A stretch of 64,000 nt of DNA from Bemisia tabaci (lineage: Eukaryota; Arthropoda; Insecta; Hemiptera; Aleyrodidae). The notes beneath the pieces were generated by a model. That model saw only the letters and a program-made list of their open reading frames with translations, searched no databases and was not told the DNA's origin. A program made the translations under genes and the position numbers. This document shows positions 59,452 through 64,000 of this stretch, piece by piece; positions within the stretch are counted from its first letter, which is position 1, and every line of letters begins with the position of its first letter. The stretch is taken from NCBI RefSeq assembly GCF_918797505.1, contig NC_092799.1, forward strand, positions 26,288,382-26,352,381, in the 5' to 3' direction.

Positions 59452-59618
59452 AAATTTTGAAGGTGCAAAAAATGAAAGTTTGGCACCACAGTTTTATCAA
59501 ACATACTCTCAGAGATCATCACCTGAGTTTTCATCGATTAATAATGATTGATAAGACAGGGACAGGCCTTAACAACAGAGCGCGCAACAGGTCTTCATTA
59601 GCTGATTGTGCGCCGCAT

Positions 59619-59624
59619 TCAGTA
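59619..59624 (+). promoter_or_regulatory. Possible initiator of the transposase gene
   Basis: TCAGTA lies 62 bases before the predicted start codon, in GCATTCAGTAGTGCG. It is one base off the insect TCAGTY initiator. No TATA box is evident. Weak evidence. Confidence 0.2.
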
Positions 59625-59685
59625 GTGCGTTACAAAGTGTTTGTTTTTCCGAGTTACGCCTCATCAATGTGAAATTTTGGGCAAT

Positions 59686-59701
59686 ATGGATCCACCTGAT
59701 G
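59686..59701 (+). CDS. Transib transposase, predicted coding exon 1
   Basis: ATGGATCCACCTGATG followed by GTAAGTG, a near-perfect 5' splice site. Joined to exon 2 at 60444 it gives an in-frame N-terminus, MDPPDDHAVVS, leading directly into the long frame. The need for it is clear: the exon 2 frame is closed by TAA at 60434-60436 and begins without any ATG in a position that fits, while TTAATTTTCAG at 60433-60443 is a good 3' splice site. The split codon is G|AT (Asp6). Inference from sequence only. An alternative is translation from a non-ATG or later in-frame Met in exon 2. Confidence 0.7.
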
Positions 59702-60443
59702 GTAAGTGACGTCCGTTTTTCCCAGTATCATTAATTTTAAGCCGAAATTTGTATGCTTTTTAACGCTGCAAACATACACCGAAAAAGGCTAGAAATCAGT
59801 GAAATTTATAATCTTTAGGAAGCTCTAACTTTTTTTTAATTCTAGTTAATGCTTTGGGAATTGAAAAACCTTGTTCCACATATCCTTAAGTTTAAAATGA
59901 TGCTAAGTTTAATTGCGCCTTTTTGCAACTAACGGTCGAAATCAATTTTTTTCGGAGCGCATCTCTGCGATTTGAAATGTGACTCAGTGTTTTGATTCAA
60001 TAACACGATAGATAAGGTCGCTTGTCTCTTCCAGCTAGAGAGCACGGCCAAATATTTTGCGGTGTTGCCAAGTTTAGCCTATATTGTTGCAATTTTAAAT
60101 AATGTCAAATTGCATCAGAATCCATTGCTGCCAAATTTGGCCGAAAATATAACGTTTTCATAAGACCCGCCAGGGAAGGCCGATTATCGCTGAAATGACA
60201 AATTTATGCGGAGTCGTAGATTATTATGACATTTTCGACTAAGTATGACAAATTTAAATTGTCAACTGTGTTGCCAAATTTCGTTAAAAATTGATCTTTC
60301 CTCCACAAGGGCCTCTAGGAAAGGCTGATTATCCCTGTAATGTCAGATGTATCGAAGTCAAGAAATATTATTTAATTTTTTCATTAGGTCTGAAGTTTGT
60401 AATTATTTTTACCGGTTGTATAGTAGTTTTACTTAATTTTCAG
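59702..60443 (+). other. Predicted GT-AG intron of the Transib transposase gene (742 bp)
   Basis: Begins GTAAGTG, ends TTTTCAG. AT-rich, with stops in all frames. It holds a faint repeat of about 142 bp: GGAAGGCCGATTATCGCTG near 60174 and GGAAAGGCTGATTATCCCTG near 60316, each preceded by TGTTGCCAA.TTT-like segments. No other gene inside. Confidence 0.7.
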
Positions 60444-61141
60444 ATCATGCAGTCGTTTCTGTGACAAGAGAGGAATTATTTCAAGAGGCAAAGAAAGTTG
60501 GGTTGACCAGCACCTCAATCAGCAGGTTAATGGATCTTCTGAAGGCTTTTTTGTTACGCAATATACCCGCTGCAATCATTTCTGAAGATGGAGAGAAAAA
60601 ATTATATGCGCTGATTATGATGTTCAGACAGAAGTGGAAGGAATGTCATAGGTCCGAAGAGAGGCTGAGGAAACTGCATGGAGATTGGCTTTGCAAGGTA
60701 GTATTTCCTTTCTCTGAAGATCCCTCTCTCAATACTCATCCAAGCACGAGTCGAGCCTCTAAAGACTTTGAGAGCTGCAGCATAAAAGTGCAGCAGCGAA
60801 AAGTCCATGATTTGGTGACCAGTCATTCCTCCTCACAGCTCGGAGTAGCGTATACAACTGCACTTTGGAAGGAAGGGGAAAGGTCCAAATCGCAGGTTGT
60901 TAAGGCTATTTCAGCAACACCTGAAAAAGTTGTAGATCTGAAAAACGTAGTGTTAGGGCGAAAGAACGAAGAGCCCGTGCCTCTTTTACCCAGCGAAGCT
61001 CTTGCATTCATGATCAAAAATAACTTTACAAAATCCCAATATGTCAACACAAGAAAAGAGTCCAAACTCAGGAAGGCTGACATCTTTCCTCCTTATAATT
61101 ATGTTTTAGAAGAAAAGAAAAAAATGCATGCCCGGAAATGA
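60444..61141 (+). CDS. Transib transposase, N-terminal part (exon 2 up to the frameshift)
   Basis: This part encodes about 230 residues before a TGA at 61139-61141. It has no recognised enzyme domain on its own but shows the usual Transib N-terminal landmarks. These are a helical segment around VGLTSTSISRLM, a segment FESCSIKVQQRKVHDLV of the type seen before the DNA-binding region, and SEALAFMIKNNFTKSQY followed by ADIFPPYNYV just before the core. Transib proteins continue from that point without a break, so the stop is best seen as the result of a single-base frame change near 61118-61124, with the true protein continuing in the 61128-62639 frame. The whole protein, if joined, would be about 736 residues including exon 1, within the usual range. 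The reading frame at 60461 begins with GTG and needs exon 1 to supply an ATG. Confidence 0.88.
61118..61124 (+). other. Frameshift site: run of seven A in the transposase gene
   Basis: The upstream frame and the catalytic frame differ by +1. Reading six instead of seven As in GAAAAAAATGC would join them and change KKMHARK-stop to KKKCMPGNDAIKITE, which fits the C-x-P followed by a TE motif that I associate with Transib proteins. A +1 programmed shift is possible but unproven. Homopolymer error in the assembly is also possible. Confidence 0.75.
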
Positions 61142-62639
61142 TGCAATAAAAATTACAGAGATCTCCGGCGAAATTTCATTGCAAGCGTTACTTGACATCA
61201 CCACAAACCGTCTTTTAGAGGCCGAATGGACGAAATATGAATCTTCGCTGATTAACCACCGTACAGATAATCCCCATACTTTACATTTCCTCTGGAAATA
61301 CGGCTTTGACGGATCAAGCAATCAAAGTGAGTATAACCAAAAATTTTCCGAGGAATTCAAAGATTCGTCCGATAAAAACTTATTTGTCATATGCGCAGTG
61401 CCATTAATTTTAAGAGCTGCAAATGGGCAACCAGGTGGAATTTTTTGGCAAAATCCTAAACCCGCATCACCCCAATACTGTCGACCGATCAAGTTTATTT
61501 TCAAAAAAGAGGAGGATGACTTTGTGTTAGACCAGCTTGCTAGTTTAGAAAGTGAGATTGCAAACTTAGTGCCAACAAAGGTGATCAAAGACGGGGTGAA
61601 TATTGAAGTTTCCTATACCTTAAAGCTTACAATGCTGGACACTAAGATGTGTAATTGTTTATCAGGCACCAAAAGCGCAAGCACATGTTATCTGTGCGGT
61701 ATTCTACCCTCTAAGGCAAACGATCTAAAATTAGCATTCTCTAAAACCCCTCGAACCGACTTGTATTGCCTTGGTCTATCGACCTTACATGCGTGGATCA
61801 AAATTTTTGAGCTACTGCTCCATATTGCGTATCGCCTAAAACTGAAAAAATGGCGAATTATTATTCCAGCCGAAAAAGTTATCAAAAATGAGGAGAAGAA
61901 AAGAATTCAACGCGAGTTTAAGGAAATTGGATTAATCGTGGACCAACCGAAACAAGGCGGAGGCAATTCCAACTGTGGAAACACTGCTAGAAGGTTTTTC
62001 AAAAATCCTCCCGTGTCATCAAAAATCACACAGATCGTTCCTGGATTAATACACCGATTCCACCTAATTCTCGCAGTTCTAGCAAGTGGCTACGCGATTA
62101 AATATGACGTTTTCAAAGAGTATTCCAAAGAAACAGCAGAATTCTACGTAGAAATTTATCCATGGTATCCAATGTCTCCTACAGCGCATAAAGTTCTGAT
62201 TCACGGAGCTGAAATCGTCAAATCAATGGAGCTGCCAATTGGGCAATACACTGAGGAGGCTTTGGAAGCTCAAAATAAGGTATATAGACTTTTTAGAAAA
62301 TGTTTTTCGAGGAAAAGATCAAGAGAGGCAACAAATATAGATATTTTGTGTCGGATGATGTGCTCGTCAGATCCTGTAATCCTGAAGTCCCACGTAATAA
62401 AGAAAGCTACAAAATTGCCACGTGCCGCTTTGGATCTTTTAGAGCCAAATCCTTGTTTTGATCATTTGAAATTGGAGGAAGATAAAGAAGAAGATGAAGA
62501 AGAGGAAGTCGAGGAAGAAGGGAAGAGCGATGACGATGAAGACGAAGAAATGGATGAAGACATAGACGAAGAAATAGACGAATGGATAGATGAAGAAATG
62601 GACGAGGAGAGTGACGAGAATATGGATATGGAAGATTGA
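61128..62639 (+). CDS. Transib transposase, RAG1-like catalytic core and acidic tail
   Basis: A DDE-type transposase that would cut at CACTATG ends and join to 5-bp GC-rich targets in the nucleus. Residues are numbered from MPGNDAIK. GFDGSSNQSEYNQKF carries Asp61 (codon 61308, RAG1 D600 equivalent). TMLDTKMCN carries Asp171 (61638, D708). EEALEAQNK carries Glu380 (62265, E962). Zinc ligands: Cys187 and Cys190 (CYLC) with His354 and His359 (HKVLIHG). Other Transib signatures are FWQNPKPASPQYCRPI, LHAWIKIFELLLHIAYRL, GNTARRFF, YPWYPMSPTAHK, FSRKRSREATNIDIL and MCSSDPVI. Residues 449-503 form an Asp/Glu-rich tail containing repeats such as DEEIDEWIDEEMDEE. The first ATG here (61128) is probably internal: homology expects the chain to come from the upstream exon through the frameshift. 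No catalytic residue is missing. Stop TGA at 62637. Confidence 0.95.
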   Translation: MPGNDAIKITEISGEISLQALLDITTNRLLEAEWTKYESSLINHRTDNPHTLHFLWKYGFDGSSNQSEYNQKFSEEFKDSSDKNLFVICAVPLILRAANGQPGGIFWQNPKPASPQYCRPIKFIFKKEEDDFVLDQLASLESEIANLVPTKVIKDGVNIEVSYTLKLTMLDTKMCNCLSGTKSASTCYLCGILPSKANDLKLAFSKTPRTDLYCLGLSTLHAWIKIFELLLHIAYRLKLKKWRIIIPAEKVIKNEEKKRIQREFKEIGLIVDQPKQGGGNSNCGNTARRFFKNPPVSSKITQIVPGLIHRFHLILAVLASGYAIKYDVFKEYSKETAEFYVEIYPWYPMSPTAHKVLIHGAEIVKSMELPIGQYTEEALEAQNKVYRLFRKCFSRKRSREATNIDILCRMMCSSDPVILKSHVIKKATKLPRAALDLLEPNPCFDHLKLEEDKEEDEEEEVEEEGKSDDDEDEEMDEDIDEEIDEWIDEEMDEESDENMDMED

Positions 62640-63315
62640 ATCAAAGCTAGGATCGTGTATTTTTAATTGTTTTTGTTTGTTTTCTCATTGAAATGTGATT
62701 AATTTTTTTTTAACTTTATCCGTTAAGTTTTGTTTTATACATTTTTTCCTAAAGCAAATTATGATCTCAGTCATTTTTTCGATCTCAGTATGTGATTTAT
62801 TTTTTCAGTAAAGTGTGCTTTCTGTTACCTTATACAAAATGTTTTCTTAAAATATGCAACATTTGTGTTTGTGATGGGGATGGTGGGGAAGGGAGTCCAC
62901 ATATATGAGAGTGACATGTAGTTCGTAGCGAGTTAAAATAACGAATTTCTACCTTTTTAAATTACCATGAGATTGATGAATTCAACGTTTGTCAAATTTA
63001 CTCCCCCCCCCCCCCACCCACCACCACACACTTACACAGTCTCACACACCCTCATCCTCTTTCGTTAAGAATCAATCTCAGTAGATTTTTTTATCATTTA
63101 TGGGATAAGTTAGTTGTCATCAATGGGCTATTGCATGTTCATGATCGTCAGAATAGGGGAAAAAAGTCTTAGGTTTTAATAGCGCCCGAAGTTACATTTA
63201 AAGTCAAGTTTCTCGGTCAGGATGTTAATATTTTGTCAAACTAAGATGTAAAATGAAATCAGCGACCCAAAAAACATTAGAAACATCGGCTTTTAAAACG
63301 ATACATTGCATTTCC
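62640..63315 (+). other. 3' region of the Transib element
   Basis: AT-rich, with a poly-C tract near 63003-63015 and CCACCACCACACAC simple sequence after it. No AATAAA was found by eye, so the polyadenylation signal is variant or absent. No second gene. Confidence 0.7.
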
Positions 63316-63354
63316 GCCTAAAGTTCCGTTAAATCCAGTCTGTGGACCATAGTG
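63316..63354 (-). repeat. Right terminal inverted repeat of the Transib element
   Basis: Ends GTCTGTGGACCATAGTG on the + strand, the reverse complement of the left CACTATGGTCCACAGAC. Internal part GCCTAAAGTTCCGTTAAATC. Confidence 0.95.
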
Positions 63355-63359
63355 CGCCG
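63355..63359. repeat. Right target-site duplication CGCCG
   Basis: Exact copy of 59408-59412. Continues into GC-rich host sequence (ACCTCCGGACTC). Confidence 0.93.
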
Positions 63360-63445
63360 ACCTCCGGACTCAACACCCGATCGGCTATCCCAGCGGTTCC
63401 CGAACCGTACTCGGAGCCCCTAGGGTCTGTCTATGAATGACGTCA

Positions 63446-63718
63446 GCGGGCTGATTGTTGAAATTGATATACAAAGCGATAGACAAAGAAGACAAAAAGG
63501 ATATGGAGGGATCCTATTCGTGGGAGCGGGTGGTTGCAATGGACAAAGGAGGTAGGTGATAGACTAACTAACGGCAACCCATGACAGACCCGATGGTTAA
63601 TCCATCATTTACCCCCTTAGTCCATAAGAATCACCCATTTCAACCAATAGGATCTCTTCATAGTCCTCATGTCTTTTTTGTCTACAGCTTTGTCTATCGA
63701 TTTCAACGATCAGCCCGC
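63446..63718. repeat. R-family inverted-repeat element (copy 2)
   Basis: GCGGGCTGATTGTTGAAATT, GATAGACAAAGAAGACAAAA at the left. TTTTTTGTCTACAGCTTTGT, CGATTTCAACGATCAGCCCG at the right. Interior with GGGAGCGGGTGGTTGCAATG. About 90 bp after the Transib end. Confidence 0.7.
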
Positions 63719-64000
63719 AAAGTCCCTGAGGTAGACGAAGGCTTAATAGCGGGTGTGACAGTGTGACACTGTCAAATTCAGCCATCAAATTTTCAAGGTC
63801 AGACACTGTTTTTCAAAAACCAGCGGTCCGCAAGTATTTGATGGGATTGGTAAGCTCTAATTAGCAACTTAAGGGCATTTCAAGTATTACGTAACGCACT
63901 TAGGGGGAGGAGAGATGCTGATTGCTCCCACACCCTCTGAGAAGAGTTGTATTCAATTACAGTTTTTGACCTTTTCTTTGAAAATTGAGTTATTCAATCT
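63719..64000. other. Unassigned DNA to the window end
   Basis: No feature recognised. Confidence 0.35.

Larger units (their letters stand above)
59413..63354 (+). mobile_element. Complete Transib (RAG1-related) DNA transposon
   Basis: A 3942-bp element. The termini are inverted repeats of 39 bp (37 matches) beginning CACTATGGTCCACAGAC, whose first seven bases fit the Transib CACWATG consensus, which resembles the RSS heptamer CACAGTG. Both sides carry the 5-bp duplication CGCCG. Order: left repeat, leader, small coding exon 59686-59701, 742-bp intron, large exon 60444-62639 with one frameshift, AT-rich 3' part, right repeat. The single gene encodes a Transib transposase with its catalytic residues intact. 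Termini that still match and an exact duplication suggest a fairly recent insertion. The frameshift makes this copy probably non-autonomous, unless it is a sequencing error or is bypassed. No accessory RAG2-like gene is seen within the element. Confidence 0.96.

Noticed and set aside
61110..61145. Classical -1 programmed frameshift at the A run
   Set aside because: The two frames require a +1 (or -2) change, so a -1 slippery heptamer cannot explain the junction.
62462..62644. Minus-strand Ser-rich frame opposite the acidic tail
   Set aside because: It is the antisense shadow of the Asp/Glu codons of the transposase.

Overview
This window is AT-rich, repeat-dense eukaryotic DNA. It looks like an arthropod (insect) nuclear genome, because it has GT-AG introns, insect-type initiator motifs, many short inverted-repeat elements, hAT-like and TA-target elements, and an almost intact Transib DNA transposon. 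Several repeats feel reminiscent of a hemipteran such as a whitefly, but that is a weak memory-based guess and could not be checked. There are no bacterial operons, rRNA, CRISPR arrays, or recognisable LINE/LTR reverse transcriptases.

The centrepiece is at 59413-63354: a complete Transib element, from the transposon superfamily related to vertebrate RAG1. It has 39-bp terminal inverted repeats starting CACTATG, an exact 5-bp target duplication (CGCCG) on both sides, and a transposase gene. I predict that gene as a 16-nt first coding exon (59686-59701), a 742-bp GT-AG intron, and a long second exon (60444-62639). The second exon is broken once, by an apparent extra A in a run of seven As. The protein keeps the DDE residues, the zinc-binding C-x2-C and H-x4-H pairs, and the Transib end motifs, and it carries a striking acidic C-terminal tail. 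The element sits in a GC-rich, CpG-rich host stretch (about 59080-59412 and 63355-63425).

The best host-gene evidence is at about 9008-9420. An initiator motif and a GC-richer leader precede an ATG that opens a 47-codon exon with a signal peptide, ending in a 5' splice site. If this is real, much of the downstream DNA could be one very long, repeat-filled first intron. Weaker host-exon candidates are at 44034-44243 and in a GC-rich block at 46390-46510. Other open frames are mostly short or inside repeats.

The rest is layered repeats: (i) an A family of hairpin elements with CACTGG ends and TA duplications (8 copies or pieces); (ii) a B family of about 250 bp with CTGCCGTGCTAAGG ends and 4-bp duplications (about 8); (iii) a D family with CACAGTGGATCGA ends; (iv) two nonautonomous hAT elements with CAGGG/CCCTG ends and 8-bp duplications, carrying a satellite-like unit also found at other sites; (v) several long palindromes; (vi) tandem arrays with units of about 127-326 bp; (vii) homopolymers and a GAA-type microsatellite. 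Nested insertions (A inside B, C inside D) give relative ages. All coordinates and family groupings were read by eye, without alignment software.
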